DNA of 11,535 bases, taken from assembly GCA_016200725.1 (NCBI GenBank), contig JACQEE010000134.1, forward strand, positions 1 through 11,535, written 5' to 3'. The position numbers and the translations under genes were made by a program. This document shows, piece after piece, positions 1 to 7,475 of this stretch. The notes below the pieces were generated by a model. That model was not told where the DNA came from. It searched no databases and saw nothing but the letters and a program-made list of their open reading frames with translations. This DNA comes from Chloroflexota bacterium. GTDB lineage: Bacteria > Chloroflexota > Dehalococcoidia > SHYB01. How positions within the stretch are numbered: position 1 is the first letter of the stretch; each line of letters starts with the position of its first letter.

Positions 1-975
1 GATCAGGTAATGGTCATTCCCCTGACGATGTTCGGCGCATTCCTCGGCGTCAAGAACGCCGATGCTGCTGCCATGATGGCTCGAGCTTATAACGATTGGG
101 TGCACGACTGGTGCTCACCTGACCCTTCCCGCCCGTTTGCCGCCGCAGTGCTCCCACTTCAAGCGCCTGATCTTGCGGCTGAAGAATTGCGGCGCGTTAC
201 GAAGAAGGGTTTCCGGGTCGCGATGGTACGTCCAATAGAAATCCAGGGCTACTACCCAAACCACCCGCACTACGCGCCTATGTGGGACGCTTTCGAGGAG
301 ACGGGGCTAGTTGTTGCAATGCACACCTTAGCTTCGAGACCGCAGCCCGAGAACGAGCCGAGCGTGGGGCTGATCCAGCCCGGCACAGGGCTCTTTCTGG
401 AGCGCGCGATCAGTTCGAAGCAAATCGCTGTGCCTTCTCAGACCCTCGGATTCGTGCACGAGAGCATGACATGGCTGGCCAATGTCCTTCTCTCAGGCTT
501 CTTTGAAGACCGGCCGGGCATCAAGCGGATGGCGATCATGGAATCCAATGCTACCTGGCTCCCCAGCTTTCTTCAGGACTGCGACCGTGCGTTCCATTTG
601 TATCGCGTGCAGCGCAAGCGCCGCGTAACCCGATTGCCAAGTGAGATTTTCTTGGAGAGGTGCTTCATCGCTTTTGAAAGCGACGAATCGCCGGTCTACC
701 GTCAATTGAAGGTGCTTGAGAACGTTGGCATCTGGTCGTCTGATGTGTACCACCACGATGGTACCGATGCTTGGACGGCGCTCCGTGAGATGCGCGAAAA
801 CAGGGTCGGGGAGCCGGCTCAGACCAAACTCATGGGAGGAAATGCCCGGCGGATGTATGGCATTGAGGGGCCCTCCCATTTCACGCGAAACGAGCCGGTC
901 TCCTATGAACGTCCGGATTGGTATCCGCGGGTCCGTGATGTGGAGAGTGAGTTCGCGCCGCTAATGAAAGATTAA
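1..975 (+). CDS. Amidohydrolase-2 family metal-dependent hydrolase, 5'-truncated by the window
   Basis: This is the C-terminal 324 residues of an amidohydrolase-2 (ACMSD-like TIM-barrel) protein. Frame 1 is open from base 1. The first residues (DQVMVIPLTMF) align with the middle of the next gene's product (DQALLLPTLF), so the ATG at 10 is internal and roughly 100 N-terminal residues, including the first metal-binding motif, lie upstream of the window. Visible family marks, counted from the first codon, are ARAYNDW near 28-34, a candidate ligand His in AMHT near 108, ESNATWLP near 181-188 with Glu where many relatives have His, SSDVYHHDG near 246-254 with the conserved Asp, and the C-terminal GGNARRMYG. 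The family hydrolyses or decarboxylates small carboxylates, amides or lactones using Zn or a similar metal; the substrate here is unknown. The next gene begins 10 bp after the stop, and the two are probably co-transcribed paralogues. Confidence 0.88.
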   Translation, partial: DQVMVIPLTMFGAFLGVKNADAAAMMARAYNDWVHDWCSPDPSRPFAAAVLPLQAPDLAAEELRRVTKKGFRVAMVRPIEIQGYYPNHPHYAPMWDAFEETGLVVAMHTLASRPQPENEPSVGLIQPGTGLFLERAISSKQIAVPSQTLGFVHESMTWLANVLLSGFFEDRPGIKRMAIMESNATWLPSFLQDCDRAFHLYRVQRKRRVTRLPSEIFLERCFIAFESDESPVYRQLKVLENVGIWSSDVYHHDGTDAWTALREMRENRVGEPAQTKLMGGNARRMYGIEGPSHFTRNEPVSYERPDWYPRVRDVESEFAPLMKD

Positions 976-985
976 GACCGCTCAT

Positions 986-2185
986 ATGGGTAAACCTTTC
1001 GTCGTCTTCGATGCGGATAGCCATGTAGTCGAGCCTCACGAGATTTGGGATAGGCTTCCCGCTGGGAAGATGCGTGTAAGAGCAGAGGCGGCATTTTCCA
1101 TCGGCGTCGATGGGAATGTGACCTTGAATGGGCGTCCCGCTCCTCCTCTTTCCGACGCGCATTCTCCTCGATACGGCGTATGGCGCCCAGGCATGACGCC
1201 GGAAGAAATCGGAGCGATGGTGCCTGGAGCGCTCTCGCTCAATCCCGGAACATACGATGCCCGCGTTCGTCTTCGTGATATGGATGCAATGGGGATCGAC
1301 CAAGCGCTGCTCCTCCCTACGTTATTCAACGAATACCTTCCATTAGTTGAAGATGCCGAGGCAGCCTGCGCGCTGGCGCGTGCCTACAACGCCTGGATCG
1401 AACGCTTCGCTGCTGTGGCCTCGCAGCGTCTATTCGCTGCGGCCACCCTTCCATTGCAGGACGTGAACTTGGCCGTGGAGGTGGCGGCAAATATCGCCGC
1501 AGCAGAGTTTGTGGCCGTCGTCGTCCGTCCGGTTTTTACAGCCGGACGATTCACGACCGATGCATACTTCGATTCGCTATGGTCCCTACTTGAGGATCGA
1601 GAGATCGCTGTAGTGGTTCACCCGTCTCCAGGCACCGCTGCCGGGCTTCGCGATGCGAATGCCCCATGGGTGGAGAAGGTCAGCGCAAACCTCGATTTGG
1701 GCCATCCAGTTGCCGAATTCATCACTCCGGGTATGGATAACGGAGCCTTTGCTGTCGCGATGATGGCATCAGGTTTGCTGGAGCGTTTCCCAAAGCTGCG
1801 GATCATCTTTGCCCATGCTGGGATCGCGTGGGTCCCGATTGCGCTTGAAAAGGCCTCCACCTACCTCTGGCTTTCGCATCAACAGACTCCGGTTAGCCTG
1901 ACCCCTGAGCGCGTATTCTTTGCTCGCTCTACCGCCGTCACGTTCCGAGCGGGCGACGCCGCCCTGCACAGCGCCTCCGACGTGTTTGCGCGCGTTGGGG
2001 TCTTCGGCTCGCGTTATGCGGCTCACGACGCCGCCGATGCCTGGGAAGCGATAGCTGGACTTGAGCAAGCCGGAATAGATGAAGAGCTCATCGCAGACCT
2101 CATGGGCAACAATGCGAGACGTATTCTTTCAATCGAACGACAGAACAGCACAGACTCGCACCGAGGGGCCGTGGTAAAGGAGTGA
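986..2185 (+). CDS. Amidohydrolase-2 family protein, complete, with altered Asp motif
   Basis: A full-length 399-aa amidohydrolase-2 protein, the usual length for this TIM-barrel family. The N-terminus has the family signature DADSHVVEP (9-17). Candidate metal or catalytic histidines are seen in VVHPSPG (H212) and IIFAHAGIAWVP (H277). The C-terminal element normally written GSDYPH reads GSRYAAHDAADAW here, so the usually invariant Asp is Arg343; His347-Asp348 follow, and LMGNNARRIL closes the barrel. The upstream paralogue keeps SSD at the same place, so this copy may be inactive, use another residue, or act as a partner subunit. ATG at 986 places the DADSH motif at the expected distance from the start; the upstream ribosome site is weak (AAAG about 15 bases away), consistent with translation coupled to the preceding gene. 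The cupin gene follows after 4 bp. The family is firm; activity and substrate are unknown. Confidence 0.9.
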   Translation: MGKPFVVFDADSHVVEPHEIWDRLPAGKMRVRAEAAFSIGVDGNVTLNGRPAPPLSDAHSPRYGVWRPGMTPEEIGAMVPGALSLNPGTYDARVRLRDMDAMGIDQALLLPTLFNEYLPLVEDAEAACALARAYNAWIERFAAVASQRLFAAATLPLQDVNLAVEVAANIAAAEFVAVVVRPVFTAGRFTTDAYFDSLWSLLEDREIAVVVHPSPGTAAGLRDANAPWVEKVSANLDLGHPVAEFITPGMDNGAFAVAMMASGLLERFPKLRIIFAHAGIAWVPIALEKASTYLWLSHQQTPVSLTPERVFFARSTAVTFRAGDAALHSASDVFARVGVFGSRYAAHDAADAWEAIAGLEQAGIDEELIADLMGNNARRILSIERQNSTDSHRGAVVKE

Positions 2186-2189
2186 TCAG

Positions 2190-2534
2190 ATGCAATTTGT
2201 GCGTATGTACACCGGGCTCGACAGCCGATCGCATTTCGAGGACCTACCCCTCCCTTCCCACGCTCCTGGCGAGACAAGCCCGCTCAGTCTTCCGCAATTC
2301 AAAGCCGCCATCCTGCGGCGAGGCATCAAAAGCGTCGATCGGTGGCAGAATGCGCCACTCCGCCAGTACGTCATTACGCTGGCTGGCCGGATTGAAATCG
2401 AGACGAGCGACGGTGAAAAGAGGGTGTTTGGGCCCGGCGACATTCTCCTTACTGAAGATGTGCAGGGCGAGGGCCATCGGGTGCGCGTGATTGGAGAAGA
2501 AGAACGTGTGGCGCTCTCGCTGCACTTGGCCTAG
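2190..2534 (+). CDS. Small cupin-domain protein
   Basis: A 114-aa single-domain cupin. The start is fixed by a strong ribosome site AAAGGAG (2176-2182), seven bases before the ATG, which overlaps the end of the preceding amidohydrolase gene. The beta-barrel core is seen in WQNAPLRQYVITLAGRIEIE (52-71), then FGPGDILLTED (80-90) and GEGHRVRV (93-100). The first cupin motif lacks the classical HxH pair (Arg58-Gln59 occupy that area). The PGD...ED...GH second motif is retained, as in a group of small cupins often annotated only as cupin-domain proteins. Metal binding is therefore uncertain. The 4-bp spacing and same strand make it the third gene of the amidohydrolase operon, so a role with those hydrolases (sensing, binding or isomerising the same compound) is an inference only. 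Confidence 0.82.
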   Translation: MQFVRMYTGLDSRSHFEDLPLPSHAPGETSPLSLPQFKAAILRRGIKSVDRWQNAPLRQYVITLAGRIEIETSDGEKRVFGPGDILLTEDVQGEGHRVRVIGEEERVALSLHLA

Positions 2535-2933
2535 ACCTGAACAGGCTGCTCTTCCCAGATTATGTGGAACTATCTTTGACGAAGACGTCTGCTGTTGTCC
2601 TCACAGGAACCCACATGCCGCAGCGCATCAAGAGGTCGACTTCGGCCCTGAGTGGGACACCATGTGAGCACCGAATCACCTGAGTTTAAATCTCTGAATC
2701 TCATCAGTGGCCTTCGTTCCGAGCGCAGCATCCGCGCCCGCAGCTCAACGAGTGCCGCCAACCTCTAAGCGGCAGCCAGCACTTCCGTCGTCCCCGGCCA
2801 CTCCGGACAGATTTCGCTGCAGATTCCTTGGCCCCTCTGACCTATTCTGCCTGTCCAAATCTCAAGTGGGGCACGAGAGTGGGGGATAAGGGATGGAGGA
2901 CATCTCAGCACAACACGAAGCAGGGATGTCTAA
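2535..2933. other. Gene-free stretch, probably decayed DNA
   Basis: About 400 bp between the cupin and the permease remnant. No reading frame in it resembles a known protein and none has a convincing ribosome site. I see no tRNA, clear terminator or insertion-sequence end. Two loosely similar short blocks occur, AGTGGGACACCATG (starting near 2653) and AGTGGGGCACGAGAG (starting near 2866). They might be traces of an old mobile element, but the match is too weak to call. Confidence 0.45.
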
Positions 2934-3529
2934 GTTGGTGCGGTGATGACGGGGGTTGACCTGGTAGTGATCGCAGCGACGAAGTTCACGCACGGCGCCT
3001 GGCTGGTCATGCTGATCATCCCGCTGCTGCTCTACGCCTTCCGCAGATTCACCGCCACTACCTGCTGGTGGCCGAGCAGTTGTCTCTGGATCACCTGCCA
3101 GAGCCCGTAGTCCCCAGATACCAGAGAGATATCGTGCCGATATGGGGACTGCATCGAGCGGCGGTGAAGGCGCTGTAGTTCGCGCGGACGATTTCTGACG
3201 ACGTGCGGGCCGTCTACGTCGCGTACGACCCGAAGTTAGCGGGGGACGAGGTTAGCGGGGGAGTTGATGAAGGAGTGGGAGGCAATATCCCGGACATTCC
3301 GCTGGACATCATGCATACCCGGTATCGGGCATTCCAGCGTGAGTTTCTTGCCTACCTGGAGTCGGTACAGGACCAAGGGCGCTCGTTCGTGACGGTGGTG
3401 ATTCCAGAGCTCGTGCCACGCCTTTTCTGGGAGCACGTGCTGCATCCGCAGACGAAACTCATGCTGAAACTGGCGCTTTGGCGGAAGAACGTGGCTGTTG
3501 CGAGCGTGCCACACCAGATGAGGCGCTAG
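2934..3529 (+). pseudogene. C-terminal remnant of an APC-superfamily amino-acid permease
   Basis: Translation in successive frames reconstructs the C-terminal end of a large APC-type permease: the last membrane helix and its cytosolic tail. Codons in the first frame from 2934 read VGAVMTGVDLVVIAATK then FTHGAWLVMLIIPLLLYAF, typical of the final helix. The frame then changes between 3047 and 3050, and the second frame continues HRHYLLVAEQLSL, then PIWGLHRAAVKAL. An in-frame TAG follows at 3176-3178, then DDVRAVYVAYDP, VIPELVPRLFWEHVLHPQTK and the stop at 3527-3529. Relatives have roughly 400-500 further N-terminal residues of membrane helices; none are visible upstream, and an in-frame TAA sits at 2931. 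The open segment 3203-3529 could be translated as a 108-aa fragment but is best read as part of the wreck. The remnant faces the transporter gene, with only 6 bp between the two stops. Confidence 0.82.
3235..3262 (+). repeat. Short tandem duplication inside the permease remnant
   Basis: GTTAGCGGGGGA occurs twice (3235-3246 and 3251-3262) with a 16-bp period. It lies in the tail part of the pseudogene, where the translated segment between DP and IPLDI looks a few residues longer than I expect from relatives. This would fit a slippage duplication plus a compensating small indel in DNA no longer under selection. Confidence 0.6.
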
Positions 3530-3535
3530 CCACGT

Positions 3536-4957
3536 TCAGATGAAGAATATGACTGTAGTGAGGGCGAAGAGGGGCAACAGCACGACGATCGAGACGAGGA
3601 TGTAGCCGAAGAACGTCGGCATCTTGACGCCAGAGGCCTCGACGATCGCCTTCACCATGAAGTTGGGGCCGTTGCCGATGTAGGTGTTGGCGCCCATGAA
3701 TACCGCGCCAGCGGATATCGCCGCGAGGTACTTTGCCCCCGTTGGATCGTGTACGACTGCCTTGAGTCCTTCGGCCGACGACAATCCGAGGATACCCTTC
3801 GCGAGGCTGCTGAAGGTCAGATAGGTCGGCGCATTGTCGAGAACGCTGGAGAGGCCGCCGGTAGCCCAGAAGAAGTGCCAGGGCTGGTTGACGCCCAGAC
3901 TGGCCCCCTTGGTTTCTAGGATAAGCAGCACGGGAATCATGGTGACGAAGATGCCAGCAAAGAGAACCGCGACCTCGACAAGCGGACCGAAGTGGAACGT
4001 ATTTTGGCGATGCACCTCGCGATTGGCAAGCCTGTAAGAGGCAAACGCGATCGAGCCGAGACCTGCGATCTGGACGATCTTCGCCAGTTGCGCGCCCAGG
4101 GTCTCGTCGAATATGCGGTGGCCTTCGATGGGGTAGATCGCGTACCCGCTGACAAGGATGACGCCGATGACGAGTATCAGCAACGCCACGTTGAGTAACC
4201 CCTCGAGCCCGATGCGCTCGGTTGCTGTGGCCGTATCCGCTGCGGCTGTCTCTGCCTTTTCTCCCGGCGCCGCGTGGTCGCGCGCGTAGAACCATCGATC
4301 CACAAGGTAGGCGATGACTAGCAGGGTGCCGACAATGAAGGCCCATTCCCTCCAAAGGCGAAGAGTCCACGAGAAGGGCACCCCGTTGAGAAACCCGAGG
4401 AAGAGCGGAGGATCGCCGAGAGGTGTTAGCAGCCCGCCGCAGTTCGAGACGATGAAGATGAAGAAGACGAAGACGTGTGCCTTGCGGTTCCGATGCTTGT
4501 TTGCTCGCAACAACGGCCTGACGAGGAGCACGCTGGCGCCAGTCGTGCCGATGAAGTTAGCGAGCACCGCTCCTACCAAGAGAAAGGCTGTATTGACGAG
4601 CGGGTTCCCTTTGAATGAGCCGCGAACGTAGATACCTCCCGAAATGGTGAAAAGTGCCGAGAGCAGTGCGATGAATGCCCCGTAGTCCAACAGCGTGCTT
4701 GCGAACGTATTGGACTCCTTCGACAACACCAGGATGGCGATGGGCACAGCGAAGACGAACGCCACCACACTCTTGTTTCGATTCTTCTCCCAGAAATGGG
4801 GAGATGCCAAGGGCAAGACTGCGATGCACAGAAGCAACAACACGAAGGGCGCAGCCACGCCGATCACTGGGAGGACGCCAAGATCGGCGAAGAAAGCGTG
4901 CGCCTGTGCGGGTCCGGCCATGGGGGCAGCGTTGTTGGAGGCAAGTGTCGAAAACAT
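3536..4957 (-). CDS. Ion-transporter-superfamily membrane protein (CitMHS / sodium:proton antiporter-like)
   Basis: A 473-aa polytopic membrane protein with about 11-12 hydrophobic helices, for example residues 27-51, 63-80, 92-110, 121-147, 160-178, 204-222, 253-275, 325-348, 410-428 and 446-470. Signature loops of the ion-transporter superfamily are clear: NFIGTTGASVLLVRPLL (134-150), SNCGGLLTPLGDPPLFLGF (171-189), LDNAPTYLTF (373-382) and GANTYIGNGPNFMVK (422-436), the last two near the second pseudo-symmetric half. An acidic, Ala/Thr-rich linker around 228-250 separates the halves. Relatives are annotated as sodium:proton antiporter or putative citrate transporter; the transported ion cannot be decided from sequence. 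The ATG at 4957 has GGAAGG only 3 bases upstream, a tight spacing, so Met13 is a possible alternative start. The gene is divergent from the oxidoreductase at 5199, with a palindrome between them. Confidence 0.9.
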   Translation of the reverse strand: MFSTLASNNAAPMAGPAQAHAFFADLGVLPVIGVAAPFVLLLLCIAVLPLASPHFWEKNRNKSVVAFVFAVPIAILVLSKESNTFASTLLDYGAFIALLSALFTISGGIYVRGSFKGNPLVNTAFLLVGAVLANFIGTTGASVLLVRPLLRANKHRNRKAHVFVFFIFIVSNCGGLLTPLGDPPLFLGFLNGVPFSWTLRLWREWAFIVGTLLVIAYLVDRWFYARDHAAPGEKAETAAADTATATERIGLEGLLNVALLILVIGVILVSGYAIYPIEGHRIFDETLGAQLAKIVQIAGLGSIAFASYRLANREVHRQNTFHFGPLVEVAVLFAGIFVTMIPVLLILETKGASLGVNQPWHFFWATGGLSSVLDNAPTYLTFSSLAKGILGLSSAEGLKAVVHDPTGAKYLAAISAGAVFMGANTYIGNGPNFMVKAIVEASGVKMPTFFGYILVSIVVLLPLFALTTVIFFI

Positions 4958-4970
4958 GCGCCTTCCAGTG

Positions 4971-4984
4971 TACGATCAATCGTA
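4971..4984. promoter_or_regulatory. Palindrome, possible operator of the transporter gene
   Basis: TACGAT-CA-ATCGTA is a perfect 6-bp inverted repeat around a 2-bp centre, lying 14 bases upstream of the transporter start in the 241-bp divergent region. Its size and place suit a dimeric repressor. No regulator gene is nearby and there is no second copy in the window, so this is suggestive only. Confidence 0.3.
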
Positions 4985-5198
4985 GGGTGGGTCGCTAACA
5001 GAAGTTACTGCCGCGTTACAAGTTCGTTACGCAGGCCGTTGATAGCGGCTTCGCTCAACGAGCAGCTGCACGCGTGCTTCATGCTCGTACATGATGCTTT
5101 CGCTTGCAACCATACGTTCACCAGGATAGCGTGCGCAATGCCGTTGGCAGATAGAGTTCAAGTCCGCCTCCATGAGGGCGAGCGTTGAGGGAGAAGAC

Positions 5199-6104
5199 AT
5201 GAGCCAGTCGCCGCTTCGTTTTGGTGTTCTGACACCCATCGTCAGCCTGAACCCTCGACGGCAGCCCACGTGGGAGATCGATAGTGGGCCGGAAGAGTTG
5301 CGACAGATCGCGCTCACCGCGGACCGCCTCGGCTACCACCATCTGACGTGCAGCGAGCACGTGATCATTCCCAGCGAGGTGGCCAAGGCTCGAGGAGCGC
5401 GCTACTACGACCCGCTGGCGACGTTCGGGTTCATGGCGGCCATCACCAAACGAGTGCGGTTCACTACCCACGTTCTCGTGCTTCCGTATCACCACCATCT
5501 TGCCGTGGCCAAGCGGTACGGCACGCTCGATCGAATGTCGGGCGGCCGGCTGATCCTCGGCATCGGCGTCTGTACATTGCGCGAGGAGTTCGATCTCCTG
5601 GGCGCCCAGTTCGAGGGGCGAGGGGATATCTACACTGACGGGCTGAAGGCGCTGCGCGCGGCGCTGGGCAAGCGAGAGCCTAGCTATCATGGCGCGCACT
5701 ACCACTTCGAAGGCATGGTCGTCGATCCGTACGCGGTGCAGGAGCATGTGCCGATTTGGATCGGCGGGAAGACGCCGCGGTCACTGCGACGCGCGCTGGA
5801 GGCTGCGGATGGCTGGGACCCCGAGGCGCGCGGGGGAGTCGAGGAACTCGGTCGAATCCTCCAGCGGGCGAAGCAGTGGCCTGAATGGCACCAGCGAAGG
5901 GCTCCTCTAGATATCGTCCTTCAAGCGGAATGTCCGCACGATCCGACACATGGCGAGGATACGCCCAAACTGGTGGACTTCATTGCGAAGTACCAGCGGG
6001 CAGGGGCAACGATCTTGAACCTGCACCTCAAGGGTCGCACGCTGCCGCATTACCTCGAACAACTCGAGGCGTTCCAGGCGAAGATCGCGCCCCGCTTCGG
6101 GTAG
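5199..6104 (+). CDS. LLM-class (luciferase-like) F420/FMN-dependent oxidoreductase
   Basis: A 301-aa TIM-barrel protein of the bacterial luciferase-like superfamily, subgroup related to F420-dependent oxidoreductases. Seen in order: LRFGVLTPIV (6-15), SEHVIIP (52-58), the strand-helix block YDPLATFGFMAAITKRVRF (70-88), LPYHHHLAVAKRYGTLDRMS (95-114) leading into GGRLILGIGVC (115-125), FDLLGAQFEGRG (131-142) and the C-terminal cofactor-side motif VPIWIGGKTPRSLRRA (184-199). Members transfer hydride between F420H2 or FMN and varied organic substrates; which cofactor is used here is inferred from subgroup appearance. An in-frame ATG at 5172 exists, but the ATG at 5199 is preferred because GAGGGAG (5187-5193) sits five bases before it and relatives begin near this point. 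It stands alone on its strand, divergent from the transporter and convergent with the acyl-CoA dehydrogenases, so its pathway is unclear. Confidence 0.9.
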   Translation: MSQSPLRFGVLTPIVSLNPRRQPTWEIDSGPEELRQIALTADRLGYHHLTCSEHVIIPSEVAKARGARYYDPLATFGFMAAITKRVRFTTHVLVLPYHHHLAVAKRYGTLDRMSGGRLILGIGVCTLREEFDLLGAQFEGRGDIYTDGLKALRAALGKREPSYHGAHYHFEGMVVDPYAVQEHVPIWIGGKTPRSLRRALEAADGWDPEARGGVEELGRILQRAKQWPEWHQRRAPLDIVLQAECPHDPTHGEDTPKLVDFIAKYQRAGATILNLHLKGRTLPHYLEQLEAFQAKIAPRFG

Positions 6105-6169
6105 ACTTTGGCCTTGCCTCAAAAGTGCTCAGCTTCGACGCCCTGAGGGAGTCTAAGGGCCTGGGGTGG

Positions 6170-6225
6170 GGTTCCTCCTCCCCCTGCTCCCCGCTCCGGG
6201 GAGAAGGGCCGGGGTAGAGGGGTGG
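6170..6225. repeat. GC-rich hairpin repeat (copy 1) between convergent genes
   Basis: A stretch of C-runs then G-runs whose core is CTCCCCG (6187-6193), a 3-base loop and CGGGGAG (6197-6203), followed by GGGGTAGAGGGG. It resembles the CCCTCTCCC...GGGTGAGGG element at 7476 and the one inside the dehydrogenase gene. It lies in the 223-bp gap between the oxidoreductase and the second dehydrogenase, where it may help end transcription from both sides, although no T-run follows the stem. Confidence 0.6.
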
Positions 6226-6327
6226 GCGGCGGGGCGTGGGGTCTTCTCTTCTAACGCTGCGATGTTAGCCACCCTAGGAATGTTGGCGAGAACATTTCGT
6301 CGGCGACTTTCGGAACAAAGCCCTAGA

Positions 6328-7419
6328 TCAGAGTTTCATTTTTTGCGCGACTCGCTCGCGGTGCTGCGTGGCGTCGCCAAAGGCGATCTCGAAGTACTTT
6401 CCGCGGCGTGAGTAGAGCGGCATGGGGTGCTCCTCGCTGAAGCCGAGGGCGCCGAAGACCTGATGACCATGGCGGGCGATACGCCGATAAGACTCGGAGC
6501 AGTAGGCCTTTGCGGCGGCTACGAGTTCGGCGTGGGGCTTCCCATTCGCGTAGGCCCAGGCGGCCTCGTAGGCGATGTAGCGACTCCCTTCCAAGTCGAG
6601 CAGCATATCGGCGCACCGATGCTGGATGGCCTGGAAGGTGCCGATGGGTTTCCCAAACTGGACGCGGTGCTTGGCGTACTCAACCGCCAGGTCGGTGATG
6701 TGCTGCATGGCGCCGACCATGTATGCCGAGAGCGCGATGGCGCCGCGATCGCTGGCCCGCGCGGCAGCAGAAGCGTTACCGATAATGGCACTAGGCTCGA
6801 CAGAAACGCCCGAGAAGCGGACGTCGAACTGGCGATCACCGGCGAGGGTTTCGAGGCGTCGCTGCGAAACGTGAGGGGAGTTCGACTCGACGAAGCAGAG
6901 CACGGGACGTCTCCCCCGGTTCGCAGAGCACAGCAGGGTCTCGCCGGAGTTGGCGTAGGGAACGAAGTGCTTGCGCCCGGTTAGTTTCCATGAGCGGCCA
7001 TCGCGACTGAGGGCAGTGAGAGTCTTCGCCCTGGGAGACTCGTAGAAGGCGAAGGCGGCGCGATTCGAGCCATCGGTGATGCGTGGGAGGATGCGCTGCT
7101 TCTGATCGTCGCTGCCGGACTCGAGCAGGGCAAAGGCCGTCACGGCGACGGTGTCGATGAAGGGGCCGGGGAACATGACGCGACCAAGTTCCTCGAGGAG
7201 CAACGCGAGGTCGAGGAAGTCGCCGCCGCTGCCTCCGTAGGACTCGGGGATGCCGATGCCCAGCCAGCCGAGCCGCGCCATCTCCTGCCAGAGTTCGGGC
7301 GAGTAGCCGATGGAGTCCTGCTGCATCTTCGAGATGTAGTCGAAGGGACAGTTGGCGGCGAGGAAGTCGCGCGCGGTGCGCCGCAGGATGTTCTGCGACT
7401 CGGTGAGGGTGAAGTCCAT
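6328..7419 (-). CDS. Acyl-CoA dehydrogenase, probable non-catalytic or partner subunit
   Basis: A 363-aa flavoprotein of the acyl-CoA dehydrogenase family, on the short side for the family. Seen: the N-terminal helical domain MDFTLTESQNILRRTARDFL, GWLGIGIPESYGGSGG (51-66), a middle beta domain (about 110-215), and the C-terminal domain with the FAD-contacting RVQFGKPIGTFQAIQH (252-267) and GALGFSEEHPMPLYSRR (323-339). At the isovaleryl-type catalytic position the text is SDRGAIAL, with Asp224 where the upstream partner has FER. This resembles the unequal subunits of heterotetrameric dehydrogenases in actinobacterial sterol side-chain breakdown (FadE28/FadE29 type). The ATG at 7419 has AGGA a few bases upstream; the frame stays open further upstream, but that extension runs through repeat DNA and overlaps the next gene. 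Residues 1-20 match the usual N-terminus. Confidence 0.9.
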   Translation of the reverse strand: MDFTLTESQNILRRTARDFLAANCPFDYISKMQQDSIGYSPELWQEMARLGWLGIGIPESYGGSGGDFLDLALLLEELGRVMFPGPFIDTVAVTAFALLESGSDDQKQRILPRITDGSNRAAFAFYESPRAKTLTALSRDGRSWKLTGRKHFVPYANSGETLLCSANRGRRPVLCFVESNSPHVSQRRLETLAGDRQFDVRFSGVSVEPSAIIGNASAAARASDRGAIALSAYMVGAMQHITDLAVEYAKHRVQFGKPIGTFQAIQHRCADMLLDLEGSRYIAYEAAWAYANGKPHAELVAAAKAYCSESYRRIARHGHQVFGALGFSEEHPMPLYSRRGKYFEIAFGDATQHRERVAQKMKL

Positions 7420-7426
7420 TTTTCCT

Positions 7427-7461
7427 GTCATCCTGGAGGCGTCTTCGCCGAAGGATCTCAG
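7427..7461. repeat. GTCATCCTGGAGG...GAAGGATCTCA interspersed repeat
   Basis: The sequence beginning GTCATCCTGGAGGCG and ending GCCGAAGGATCTCAG has the look of a well-known class of short intergenic repeats (TCATCCTGAGC...GAAGGATCTC) found in many copies in diverse environmental bacterial genomes; I recognise this from general familiarity, not a search. It starts 8 bp upstream of the second dehydrogenase gene and abuts the hairpin repeat at 7476. Confidence 0.5.
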
Positions 7462-7475
7462 GGCGGGGTGGTCTT

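Noticed and set aside
2570..2761. 63-aa minus-strand frame, considered as a transposase remnant
   Set aside because: No helix-turn-helix, DDE or integrase motif could be found in it.
3459..4370. 303-aa minus-strand frame overlapping the transporter in another frame
   Set aside because: It is rich in Arg/His/Ser, as expected of a shadow frame, while the overlapping frame gives clear transporter helices and motifs.
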